A stretch of DNA of 64,000 bases. It comes from Lyophyllum atratum. Its lineage: Eukaryota > Basidiomycota > Agaricomycetes > Agaricales > Lyophyllaceae. The stretch spans positions 558,001-622,000 of the forward strand of contig JACGCN010000017.1 in the NCBI GenBank assembly GCA_014905825.1, given 5' to 3'. Made by a program: the position numbers and the translations under genes. The notes under the pieces were generated by a model. The model did no database searches. It saw only the letters and a program-made list of their open reading frames with translations, and had not been told where the DNA came from. Positions 1-10,488 of the stretch are shown here, one piece after another; positions within the stretch are counted from its first letter, which is position 1, and the number at the start of each line of letters is the position of its first letter.

Positions 1-81
1 GACTTTCCTTTGCTATACTATGTAGCATGTTCCTGTAAGCCGTATGTCCCAAAAGGGTAGCGCGACTGTTGTCTAAGCCCA

Positions 82-869
82 TCTATATTATAAAAGAGCT
101 CGATAACCAAACGAGCCTTTTCATTCGTCGATCACGAAGACAAACGTCAAAGACAAACCGGCCATCTCGGGCTTGCCATCCTGGGGAGCCAGACACAAAC
201 TGGGCAACGTGGATGATCGGGCCGCCAAGCGGCGATGCAAACAAACGGTCACGACGAATCCAGAACTTTCTCTCTGACTAGATATAAAACTGCTAATGTA
301 TCCCACCTCCTGGCAATCTATATAAGAAATGGAAGTGATTTTTCCCCACGGGTAGACAAACGTCAAAATTCACGTGACTTAAGTGAGCATTCTGATTGGC
401 TGGCCACTAGACAAACGTCAGAGACAAATTGAGACAAACTACTCAGCAGGCCCAAGGGGATCGTGAGCAGGAGGCTCACAAGGAGTGCAAGACGGGCTGC
501 ACAATTTCACATTAGACGAACATCAGATGGGCTCAAAATGGGTTATGAGATGAGACATGGAATGGGTATGAAATGTGATGGTAAGATGCTGTAAGATGGT
601 GCAAGAGACAGGTACAAGTCGAGCGGGCCGCCATGGATCGGCGCGAGTCGGCAAGTTAGGAGATGGGAGAAGGGGCAGAGTACGAGGTACAGGGTGCGTA
701 TCGCGGCGCCGTGCCCATGACACATGAGCTAGGCATGAGATGAGATTGGATGCTCTTTTCAATTTCTCAAGTGACTTTTTGTATACTGATCTTGCCGGTG
801 GATAAATTCACCTGTCGACTATTATATAGTCCAACCTCACGTTCCGTGCGTAGCACGGGTTACGGCTAG
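82..869 (+). mobile_element. Helitron-like non-autonomous element
   Basis: The 3' end has the Helitron signature: a perfect 6-bp hairpin (CCGTGC, loop GTA, GCACGG, 844-858), seven bases further on the terminal CTAG (866-869), then a host T (870). The proposed 5' end is TCTATATTATAAAAG starting at 82 after a host A (81), which fits insertion between A and T. The interior (about 790 bp) has no transposase or helicase gene, so the element would be non-autonomous. It carries three copies of AGACAAACGTCA (near 138, 355 and 411). The 3' end is well supported; the 5' end is an inference, since any TC preceded by A could serve. Confidence 0.6.
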
Positions 870-931
870 TTGGAGCCAAACAATGCGCTCAGTCGCGTAA
901 TCCCGGAGATTTCTGTATTTTGTCAACCATC

Positions 932-1925
932 ATGTTTCAAGCAGCCCCTCGACTGGTAAGTAGTGGGCACCATCTAATACTTATGAATGTGAAGCTGAGT
1001 TCTCTTGAAATGTAGCCGAGAAGGACGCTTCTATCTGCCTCGGTGGCAGCCAGCGGCCTTGCGCTGCACACATCACCAGAACGAGAGAAGGTGCGTTGGC
1101 TCAGCTGCACGATCTGTTACCGGACTGAAATACAATGGTAGCCTTCAATATACCCCAGTGCAATTCCTGATATACTAATTGTAGAGACACCGTCGCCATT
1201 GGAGCAGCAGATTCGTCTCGCACGTCGAAAAGTCCAGGACACCTACCACGAAGCACACGCGCAAGTCCAGGGCGTAGTATCACGATGGATTGGGGTCGAG
1301 CATGCGATTGAAAGTGCGTATCCTTTGACCGCGCTACGGGGCTCTTCAACTGATACTGACGAGTACAGACCGCGTGAAATCAATTATTTCACCTAATAAA
1401 TCACTTACACCCGGCCTACTCTACGTCGGCGTGGCGACTCTCACCGGTTCCATCCTGGCGCGCAACAGAATGCTCCCCACGCGCCTTATCCTACCACCCA
1501 TCTTCCTCTTTGTCTCCGCGAAGAAGTTCCTCCCGCAAACCACGGCGAACCTCACGTCGTACCTCGGCTCTCTAGAAGAGAGATACGCCCCAACTCTCGC
1601 GGAGAAGCACGAGATCGCGAATGCACACACACGGATAACGTGGGAGCGCATCAAGGAAAAATCGCAGAGCGGACGGCAATGGGTGAACAAAGAGGCGGAG
1701 GTTGCGGTGGACAAGGTGCAGGAGGTGACGGGTCTGAAGCTGAAGGAGACTTTGGGCTGGAATCTGAAGCAACCCGCCATTGAACGCATCGAGGCTAGGA
1801 CTTCGGAGATTGCGAAGGCGGTGGAGGAAAGGGCCGAGGAGACCAAGGCCGCGGTGAAAAAGACAGCAGAGGAGGTCAAAGATCAGACGGCCACGAAGGT
1901 GGAGGAGATTAAAAGATTGGTATGA
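932..1925 (+). CDS. MIC27: MICOS complex subunit MIC26/MIC27 (apolipoprotein O family)
   Basis: Mitochondrial inner-membrane protein of the MICOS complex, which shapes cristae junctions. Model: exons 932-955, 1016-1090, 1187-1313 and 1369-1925, all with GT-AG introns and keeping frame, giving 260 residues. Residues about 85-130 hold two hydrophobic segments (beginning GLLYVGVATLTGSILARNR and LILPPIFLFVSAKKF), the core of the apolipoprotein O fold. The N-terminus (MFQAAPRLPRRTLLSAS) looks like a mitochondrial presequence. The C-terminal third is charged and helical, rich in Glu, Lys and Ala. The start is the first ATG giving a presequence-like N-terminus. The family call is firm; MIC26 and MIC27 cannot be separated from this sequence alone. 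Confidence 0.85.
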
Positions 1926-2621
1926 TGTTTGTTCCTTGCCTAGACTTTCTCACATAGATTGCTGCGCTCTCGAGCCACTTTTTCTTCCTTCCATTTCTCG
2001 TGAAGCAAGGTCCGCGTACGCTCTGAATACACACAAGCCTCGACAACTCGGCTATGAATGGCCCAGTGAGACCGCTTTTAGTATTTACTACGGCAAAATG
2101 AAGGTCCTGGTCACTCCATCGACTCCATCAATCCTCTCGTGAGAGGATTGGCCATCTTCTCTCCACCGCCTGACTGCCTGCCTGTCTTTTAAGAGCCGTA
2201 TGCGCCTATTCAGGCTCGAGCAATTGAAGCCTCCGTGAGAGTAATCAGCCACGAAAAAACCAGGGCCTCAGCGTGTAATCTTTGCAATCCCATACACACG
2301 AATGGAAGCTTATTCTACAGCAGAATCTCGATTCTGAAAAACTTGTTTCCCATTCGAACGTCTTCTTGGGCATTTCGTGTAAAGTAACTCTGAAGGCGGT
2401 GCAGAGCCAGTAAGCTCGTCAGCGTTTCAGACGACGGCTTGGCCACTGCACGCCGGCGGGTGTAGCAAGAATATGCCAAGCGCGAAGTCTGCCCTCCACG
2501 CCTAACGTACGTGAAGATCGCATCCCAGCATCTAGGTCCACCAAGTAGATTGAATATGATTCATGTCTAGACAGACTGTAGCGTACAATGTCAGAGAGGG
2601 GTCAACGAATTGTCCGTGGGA
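1926..2621. other. intergenic, convergent 3' ends
   Basis: Lies between the stop of the MIC26/27 gene and the stop of the minus-strand membrane protein gene. I see no coding potential with splice support; it presumably holds the two 3' untranslated regions. Confidence 0.5.
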
Positions 2622-4162
2622 TTACGAAGATATGTCTTGGGAATGGTGTCGTGTCGAAGCATCGACGGATTGTGCTGGTAGCAAGGGGTCAGTGACGAGG
2701 ATGTCAGACTCATGTGGTTCCTCAGCTTCACCTGCTGCAGCCGAACCTTTCTGTGATAGTATGACGCCTGGAAGCTTCGCTAGTCCCTGCGAGGTGATAG
2801 CAACGCCAAATGGCGGTGGCGGTGGCGAGATATCCTTTGATGGCGGCGGCGGCGACGATGGAGGAATCTCGGCGTAAGACCTGTCCTGGCTGCGTGCCAG
2901 GTGCGCAGCGTAAGTGAGTGGTATGGTAGCATACGATCGCATAGAGGGTGGGGCCATGTGCGATGGCACGGAATCCGATGACCCAGTTAGCGACTCGACA
3001 TATGGAGGGGGGTCTGCAGGAACGTGTGTGCCCGGGAAAAATCTCGGGACGAAGGGTGCTGGACCGTGCGCTGGTGGTGAATCATCGGAGGCGTTGGTGT
3101 GCAGGGATTCGCGTTCGCGACGCGCGTAGTTCCTCCGGCGCCGTATGATGCTGAATGCCAAGCCCAGTGCGATGATGGCAAGGACCCCAACGCTGCCTCC
3201 AATTGCGCCGGCGAACGTCCCGATGTTACGACGTTTGGTGCTCCTAATGAAGGTCAAATGATCAGCTTCGATCACGATACACTTTGAAGCGGAAGCACAA
3301 GATAAAAGGACAGGGAAGGCGGATTTGCCGAGGATGAAACGGAGATAAGACGTACGAGCTGACGCTTTCGCTTGGAACGGGCAGATCTTGGGCTAGTGGG
3401 GTCGTAGGATCGGACGTGTTGCTCCGCGAGTAGATCATGTAATCGAAGAGGAAGACAGAACCTGATGCGACGTTGACTCGCAGAACATGTGGAGTCTCGG
3501 TCAGGCCAGTTTTGCTGAAGACATTAATGTTAGGAGCGTAGCCTGTAGCTGCATCGGAGCCTTGGTGGAGGAATGTATCGTGTGTGTTGTTGTCGAGGTT
3601 GAATGTGAGGTTCATCGCTGTTGGAGTAGTGTCCACAAGAGGCACACCCAATGGCTGTATAGAATAAAGATATACCGAGGTACCTATGGGACAAGAAAGG
3701 TCAGCACATTGTAGATTCGCTTACTTGGACAAGTATCTGACCAGTAAATCGGAATTCGACTGTAACATCGGATCCTGGAGCGTTAGGATCAGCCCTCCGA
3801 TGGAGGAGAGACCCCGCACGACGACGCTCCCTGCGGTTCGGCCCCCCTTTCCCTTTCCCCTTGTTATCATCTTCTGTTTCCGCCGCCTCTTCTGCCTCCC
3901 CCGCCGTCGTAGGCGCTGCCGCTGTATCGTCTGCGCCGGGCGCAGGAAGAACATAGGTGCCATCGTGATAGGTACCGAGATACGCATTCCTGACGTCGGG
4001 GTTCAGACATACCGAACATACCGTCGAGCTGGCGTGCCACAACTCCGGAGGCTGGTATATTATAGATGGATCGGTATCGTCAATAGTTACATTGACTTGT
4101 CCTCCAAGAGATAGCTGGACACTCCAGTAGAAGAAGACGAGCAGGTGGAGTCGAGGGAACAT
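2622..4162 (-). CDS. secreted single-pass membrane protein, Agaricomycete-type
   Basis: Model on the minus strand: exons 4162-3742, 3683-3356 and 3243-2622, 456 residues. It starts with a signal peptide (MFPRLHLLVFFYWSVQLSLG), followed by an extracellular region ending in a beta-rich part (FRFTGTSVYLYS) of the kind seen in mushroom surface proteins. A transmembrane helix at about 259-281 (AGAIGGSVGVLAIIALGLAF) is followed by RRRR and a long Pro/Ser-rich cytoplasmic tail. The donor after ACTG (GTCAGA) was chosen over the nearby GTAAGC because only it keeps frame with exon 2. No enzyme motif is visible and the function is unknown. The layout resembles cell-surface sensors. It shares its upstream region with VPS36. 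Confidence 0.75.
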
Positions 4163-4753
4163 TGGACACGAACGTCGACCTCTGTTGATCTGTTCTAGGG
4201 CATTATCTTGTAAGATAGCTATTCAACTCACGCCATATCCAATCGAGGATTCAGACAACGACGGACACAGTGGGCTTGACCTGGAGAAGCTAGTCGGGAA
4301 TCTGGGGTGCGTGAGATGCGTTCATCATAAAACGAGCTGCTCTAAGTAAAGGCTTTTGCCAGATTGACCCACGGGCCACGCGCCAGGATTTTCCGGTGTA
4401 TAGAAGTCATGAACGCAGAAGTCTCGGGAAGAGGCATCGAGGGAACCGGTCGATCGTGGGTACAGTGGCTCACGGCTGTTTGCGCTGATTGCCGATCACA
4501 CAGTCAGATCCTCTCTTCCTCGACCTCGGCACTCCAAACCCTCTGCTTGAATCTATAGACTAAGATACCTCCTTATCGCGTGAAAACGGTACAATCGTCT
4601 TCTACTCACGACTTTCCAAGTTCCCTGGATCATATTATAACGTACCCAAGGCTTGGCTGGCCGGCTGCTCTCTTCCATTCTCAGGAACTACTTTCGACAC
4701 CACTCTAACACATCCTGTGAAGAATCTCACGCGGCTCTTCCACCGTACGCCGT
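4163..4753. promoter_or_regulatory. bidirectional promoter region (membrane protein gene / VPS36)
   Basis: 591 bp separate two head-to-head start codons. The only ORFs here are short and have no conserved sequence. No specific factor site is claimed. Confidence 0.45.
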
Positions 4754-6716
4754 ATGGCCTTGCGCCGAACCACAAGATCCGTCGACGGTACCATTCCTGT
4801 CCCAGCCTTGCTATACAATGACGAGGAGATTTACGCTCATCAAGAAGGCGTTGGAATATACGATGGGTACAGTAGTTTCCTAGTCGTGTCACGCCCCACC
4901 AATTGCTCATGCATGTCTTTGTGGATATCACAGCCTTCAGAAATCGCCTAACCACCAAACTGGCACCGCGTTCGTATCGACACACCGATTGTTCTACATA
5001 GACTCCAAGAACCCGTACAAGCACTCTTTCACCTTGGATCTTTCATACATCACGCAGACTGAGTACTATGCTGGTCTGTTCAAGTCGTCCCCCAAAGTCA
5101 CGCTCCACGTCTCTGGTAACTCCACTACATCGGGTCAGGGCACCGTCGACGACGGGGAGGCGGGGTTTGAGAGCTGGGAATGCGACCTCTGCGCGTATCG
5201 TAATCCACCTGGGTTGAGTCCTGCGGCCGCCAGGATCTGTGGATTGTGTGGTGTACCCCGATCATCCGTTCCTGCGTCTACAGCTTCCGGGACCTCTCTA
5301 CACCTCTCGTCGTCTCTACCCTCCTCTGCCGCCTCATCGACCGTATTCTCGTTATCATCTTCGACCCTGGTACCCTCGCAGGCCGACGGATCGAGCTCCA
5401 TTGCTTGTCCTGCATGTACATTCCTCAATCATGTATCATTACGGACATGTGAGATGTGCTTGACCGAATTACCCAGCCAGCCCCGACGCGCCATGAAGTC
5501 TGCCCCGAGCTCCCGACCGTCTTCTCCCGAATCCGACAATGAGGAGCCGACAGCCACCCGTATTATGAAGATCAGCTTTCGCAGAGGCGGAGATAAAGCA
5601 TTCTACGCTGTGCTCAAACGAAGTCTGAAGAGCAAGATGTGGGAGGTGAGCCCCCTTCTCGTCTGTCACCGCGCATGCGTTAGATAATTTGGGAATCCAG
5701 TTGAACGGGATTGGTACCAGCGCAAGGGGGTCTGATCCAGGCTTACTGCCTGATCGGAACACCGTAGGAAGGTCTGGAATTAGTGCGTCCAATCTTTGTC
5801 AACATATATTTGGAACGGAGCACGGAGCTGACCCTCGTATCTCGCAGCTGGTATCCTACGGACAGTGGAGAACTCCGCGCAGGGCAGAGAAACCGGAATG
5901 CTCGATGCGCTCCATGATCTAGAGGCCCTGATGGTGAAGGCAAAAGACATGGTCCGGCTGGCGGCTGAGCTGAACGAGAAACTAACTGCGGCATCCACAT
6001 CTGTCAATTCCCAATCGACGTCCACCCTTGTCTCGCCGACTGAGCCAGAGGAGGCAACGTTTATTCGTTCATCACTGACTCAGCTCGGCCTGCAGATGTC
6101 GAACGCTCCAGTAACACTCGATATGATGAAGGATGAGAGACGATGGATCGAAGAGCTGGCGCGAGAGCTGGCACAGGTTCTTCAAGGTTCGTCTTCGCCT
6201 TCTAACGAAGGGGGAATGATGAAGGATCGGGGGGTCATCGCCTTGGACGAAGTATGGGGCGGGTGGAACCGCGCAAGGGGTGTCGGTAAGCTCACTCAAC
6301 CTATCAAACCCTCTCGTGATGCGAAATAACATCTACATGCATCAGCTCTCATCCCGCCCTCAACATTTCTCCTCGTCTTACCTCAACTGCCAGTGTGCAC
6401 CGAGCCTCCAATACAGGCGCGCACATTCGCATCTGGCCTCAGCGTGCTACACACCCCCCTCTATACACATGCCGCCTTCTCTGCGCGACTCTCTGGGATG
6501 CTGGCACTGACAGGGCCTAAGACGACGGCGCAAGTGGCGCAGGAGGAGGAGATTACGCTTGGACTGTCGGCGGAGATGATTGCAGCCGTGGAGGTGGATG
6601 GGGATATCTGTAGAGACGATGGGGCGTCTGCTATTATGGGCGCGAGGGGTGGAGGTGTGGAAGTGAGGTGGTGGGCTAATTTGTTTGTGGGATATATTTG
6701 GGACGGTCAGGGATAA
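4754..6716 (+). CDS. VPS36: ESCRT-II subunit VPS36
   Basis: Endosomal ESCRT-II component that binds ubiquitin and phosphoinositide to sort membrane cargo. Exons 4754-4866, 4934-5645, 5701-5782, 5848-6285 and 6346-6716 give 571 residues. Residues about 1-100 plus the part after the zinc fingers form the split GLUE domain (GTAFVSTHRLFYIDS and YITQTEYYAGLFKSSPKVTL). Two NZF zinc fingers are inserted, at about 119-147 (WECDLC ... ICGLC) and about 193-217 (CPAC ... CEMC). The C-terminal EAP30 winged-helix region contains DALHDLEALMVKAKDM and RTFASGLSVLHTPLYTHAAF. Every intron is phase-consistent. The start ATG matches the usual MAL-type N-terminus of fungal VPS36. Confidence 0.95.
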
Positions 6717-7461
6717 TGTATGGTAATAATGGTGGTACTAATAGCCTCTCTGAGGTCTGGGTTTTGGTGTGTGTGTGCGTTAGGCTTTCATATCGTTGGC
6801 TTTTGAATAGGTTTTAGTGGACGGCAGGCGTCAATCCGTGATTGTCACCTTCGATTCGACTTCGGACCACCATTGAAATTGGAAGACGAAAACCGAAGGC
6901 CTAGCAGTAATCAGTCGAGGTAGATCAAACTGGGGGAGCGATTCAGCCTTCATTCAGCAGATGTGGAAATGCACGTGATATTGCTGCGACGACGCGTCGA
7001 GACGCGTCGCGTAATGGAAACTTCGACTCGGAAGGCAGATGCCTTCGAGAACTTCTAAAACTCAACTAAGCATTCAGTCTTGCATAAATGGCAATGTCAT
7101 ACAATATATACAGTATATTTACTCGAGTACTGCACGTTCTTCTTTGTCCACCGTTCAACCTCTATGTAGCAATCCACGGCGGCGTGGAACAAGCTACTGC
7201 CCGGGTTCTTAACGCAGTTCTTGACTTGCCGAGCGCGTCCCGCAAAATTCAATCTAAGATGGAGACGTACGGATGATCAAGGCAAGGCTGTACAAAGTAA
7301 ATGGTATGATTCGCAAATGATGAAAATTCCTCCTCCCACCACCTGATCAGAAGCCACCAACTGCTTCAGTTGTATTTCGGTGAATTATGAACAGAGATAT
7401 GTACACCCTATGTAGATCCTCTACAGCGCATTTTTTGGGGATGCTGAAAGAAGACTCTGAG
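6717..7461. other. intergenic between convergent VPS36 and class II aldolase genes
   Basis: Tail-to-tail spacer. It contains two adjacent copies of the palindrome GACGCGTC (6991-6998, 7001-7008), each holding an MluI-box core ACGCGT, and a short unsupported ORF at 7088-7276. I see no gene here. Confidence 0.45.
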
Positions 7462-8721
7462 TTACTTCAAGAAGGCACCATTCGTCTCCTCAACAAGGAG
7501 TTGATATTCAGGCTGAAACTGGGGGATTATGGCCGATTATCAGTCTCACTCGTTGAGGATACCCACAAGTGAAACGTCAAACTTACGTTAAGATACATGA
7601 CATGGGGATCCTGGATAATCTTGGCGCTGAACGCAGCATCCTCGGGGTCGATCAGATTGCGCTGAATGTTGTTGTTGGCCGACGCCCTCTCGACGAGCAA
7701 CTGTACTTGACATTGCTTATCCAAAGTCGTAAAAAGTTGAGCAGCCTCGTCGACCGTATGCCCCACTGGGAGACCCAGTTAGTCGCTGCTGACGAAGGCA
7801 CTGCGTAGGACGTACAAGTTAAAAGTCCGTGATTCTGGAGGATGCAGGTCTTGTGCTTCGGACCCAAAGCGCGGGCGATATTTTCGCCCTCTTCGGTCGC
7901 TAAAACGACACCACCGAAATTCTCGTAGACTGTGTGGTTGTCATATAATGCGCAAGAGTCCTGGGTCGTGATTTCCACGGGCTTTCCGAACATCGACCAG
8001 GCCTTTCCGTGGAGCGAGTGGCAATGAGCCGCAGCATGGATATCTGGACGTGCCTTGTGGATAGCGGAGTCTGTCGTCGTTAATGACACTGAGGTTCTGC
8101 CTTCTTATTATTAGCGAGACTTGGAGGAGCTTACGGATGAAGAAGCCGGCAGCATTGATGGGGAGTTGCGCGCCGTGGGGAGAGACGTATCCTTCTGGAT
8201 TCACGAGGACAAGTTTGGATTTCTGGATGTCGTAAGCTCCTTACTCGTTGAAATAGGAGTCAGACCAAAGCATCGCTCACGGTCATGGACGAGTAGTGAA
8301 CAGCGATAGGGTTCATCCTAGATGAGGATGGCCAATAAATCTAAATCAGCGTCTAATTCTCCTCGAGGACATAACCTAATACCAGTAATGGCCAGGCAAA
8401 ACTGGGTCCCGGACTGTGATATGTCCTGCGACACCATCGCCGTAGCCCATCTTGCCCCAGAATCTGAATACAGCAGCCATATGTTCCTGCGCGCCCACAG
8501 AGAGTCCGAGTCCGTTATCGTTCAATCAAACATGGTGAACTCTCCCTCACCTTGATCCATTCACGTTCAGCGTAAGGATCGTCGAACTTCGGTATACCAT
8601 GCAAGCGTACAGCATCATCTTCGCTGCCTCTCCATGTCTTATTGAAAGGATGCTTTGGATTACCTAGGTAGTCAGTGGGACCGTGCATCTCAGAAGTGAC
8701 TGGGTCTGCGGAGGGGCTCAT
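7462..8721 (-). CDS. class II aldolase/adducin domain protein
   Basis: Small cytosolic zinc-dependent aldolase-fold protein. Minus-strand exons 8721-8551, 8486-8383, 8317-8266, 8222-8135, 8070-7816, 7765-7587 and 7518-7462 give 301 residues. The family pattern is clear: GYGDGVAGHITVRDP near residue 75, the HCHSLHGKAW motif with metal-binding histidines, ENFGGVVLATEEG, and the ILQNHGLLT motif with a further histidine. The C-terminus ends FQPEYQLLVEE. The 43-bp intron after exon 3 is the weakest junction. Substrate is not predictable; fungal members are poorly characterised. A decayed second copy lies at 16933-17300. Confidence 0.88.
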
Positions 8722-8821
8722 GGTAGATCGTCGATAAGTACAGATATTTCGAGAGATTTACACATACCTTGTAAAGCAGCTGTACGGCGATCGGACACAC
8801 GATCTCAGGATCTGGGGGGAT

Positions 8822-9094
8822 CTGGCGAATTTTTCGTGCTTGGAGGCCTTGGGACGAGGATGCGAACGGTGCCTCAGGGACATATTGGTCAGTTTTCGGT
8901 TCCGACAACTCTATTCGGCGAGTTCCCACACCTACAATAAAGCTCGCGTTCCGTAGACTGGCGATTTTTTCGTGCTTGGAGGCCTTGCGAGGAGCATGCG
9001 AACGGGTGCCTCAGGGAAATGTTGGTCAGTCTCCGGTTCCGACAACTCTGTTGGGCGAGTTCCCACACCTACAATCAAGCTCGCGTTCCGTAGA
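8822..9094. repeat. 136-bp tandem duplication upstream of the class II aldolase gene
   Basis: Two adjacent copies, 8822-8957 and 8958-9094, each beginning CTGGCGA and ending CGCGTTCCGTAGA, agree at most positions (by eye close to 90 percent). They start about 100 bp upstream of the aldolase start codon. No open frame is conserved between copies, so a regulatory or neutral duplication is more likely than a coding one. Confidence 0.85.
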
Positions 9095-10488
9095 TCCTTG
9101 GATATGACATATAGCCCCAAGACCGTATCTGAATTTCATGTTGTTCCTAATACCGGCGAGTCACTGCGATGTAGATAAGCATGGTGGCAATCCATGGTAT
9201 GAGGATTTCAGTTCTGCAGTCTACTATGCTACCCAACTTGCTTGCGGCATTTTAGTCAGTAGCAAGTCGCCGTGAATAAGCCCGTGTTTCAATAACCACC
9301 CCTCGATCAGCCGTTTTGACGGACTTTTAGAACTTGCACTAATGAAAAAGCACGCTTCCGCTGGCACTGCCCACAAATCGGTCCCGTTGAGATAAGCATG
9401 AATGCATGTGTGCTTTAGCTTTCCTATGATCCTGTATTTGGGCAAAATGCACTCGATTAGAACGCATGGATATGCTGGCATGGAGTCAAGGACTCGACCT
9501 GTAGTCACGGAACAAGTCCCAGAACCATGTACCTGTCCAGAATTCATATAAGGGATCAGGGTCCAAACTTAATGCAGGGCTGTGATCTAAGGGAGGAATG
9601 ATTTACAGACTCTTGGCGGACTCACATACTTACCCGTCGATCGAAGTTATTGCAGCGAGCCGAGGCCTGAATCACATTACCTGTAGGTGGGAACTGCTGT
9701 AATTCAAGTGCGTAAATCAGGCTGATTTACGGTAAAGCACACAGAGATAAGTAGTTATCCACACTTATCTGCCTTGGGTAGCAGCTTACCTGCATGACCT
9801 CAGCTTTAGAACAAAGATGCGCGTCGACGCGTTCCCCAAGTTTGTATGTCACGTGCACTATCAATGTTTGTTTGCTCATCAGTCTTCTGTCAAACCACTG
9901 CCAGGCTGGTCACCGCGTCTATCTTCGAAGTCTTCAACAGCACGAAATCCCGATTATCCTTCTTGCTAGGCAGCAGTAGTGTCCTTCCTGCAGTCCGCAA
10001 ACCTTGACCTTGGTTGCACCAGGCCGAGGCCGGATATTGCTTTGTGGGAATTCGCTTCTGCTCGTTCTGCTGCACAATCCTAGCACATTGATTCCGACGG
10101 TCTCCCACATCACAACTCTCAACATCGCGGCCCTCGATGACAGGACGAGTAGGCTATTGGGAGAAGAGGAAGGGAGTGCTGGGAAAGTTGGTCTGACCAT
10201 TGATTGCCCATTAGAAATGAGGTGCGCGCTCTGCTTCATCATAACGTTGCTCATATTGACCTTATTTTGTCAGGCCACTTGAAAGATAGTCCTGATCCGT
10301 GCACAAGAGGATGCTATCGGGTTTACACCGGTCTCACATTGTAGACTAGCAATAAAATCAATGTTTGCAAGTTTTCTGTGCATCGCTGGCGTGACCTTCA
10401 AATTTTATGCTGCCATGCCGCCGAGACGATCGAGCCCCTTTCATGCATATTCAGCTGAGCGCCTACCGTACTTTCCTTACACTATAAC
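9095..10488. other. intergenic region upstream of the XPG-like gene
   Basis: 1.4 kb without a supportable gene. Short ORFs on both strands (for example 9224-9547 minus and 10004-10282 plus) lack recognisable domains or consistent splice structure. The region carries the inverted repeat listed separately. Confidence 0.4.
9711..9731. repeat. perfect 10-bp inverted repeat
   Basis: CGTAAATCAG and its reverse complement CTGATTTACG are separated by one base. About 22 bp further on, AGATAAG and CTTATCT form a second, looser inverted repeat with a 12-bp spacer. These could be a binding site for a dimeric factor or the remains of a transposon end. Confidence 0.6.

Noticed and set aside
9224..9547. 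107-codon minus-strand frame
   Set aside because: No recognisable motif, no neighbouring exon in phase, and it sits in a region without other coding signal.
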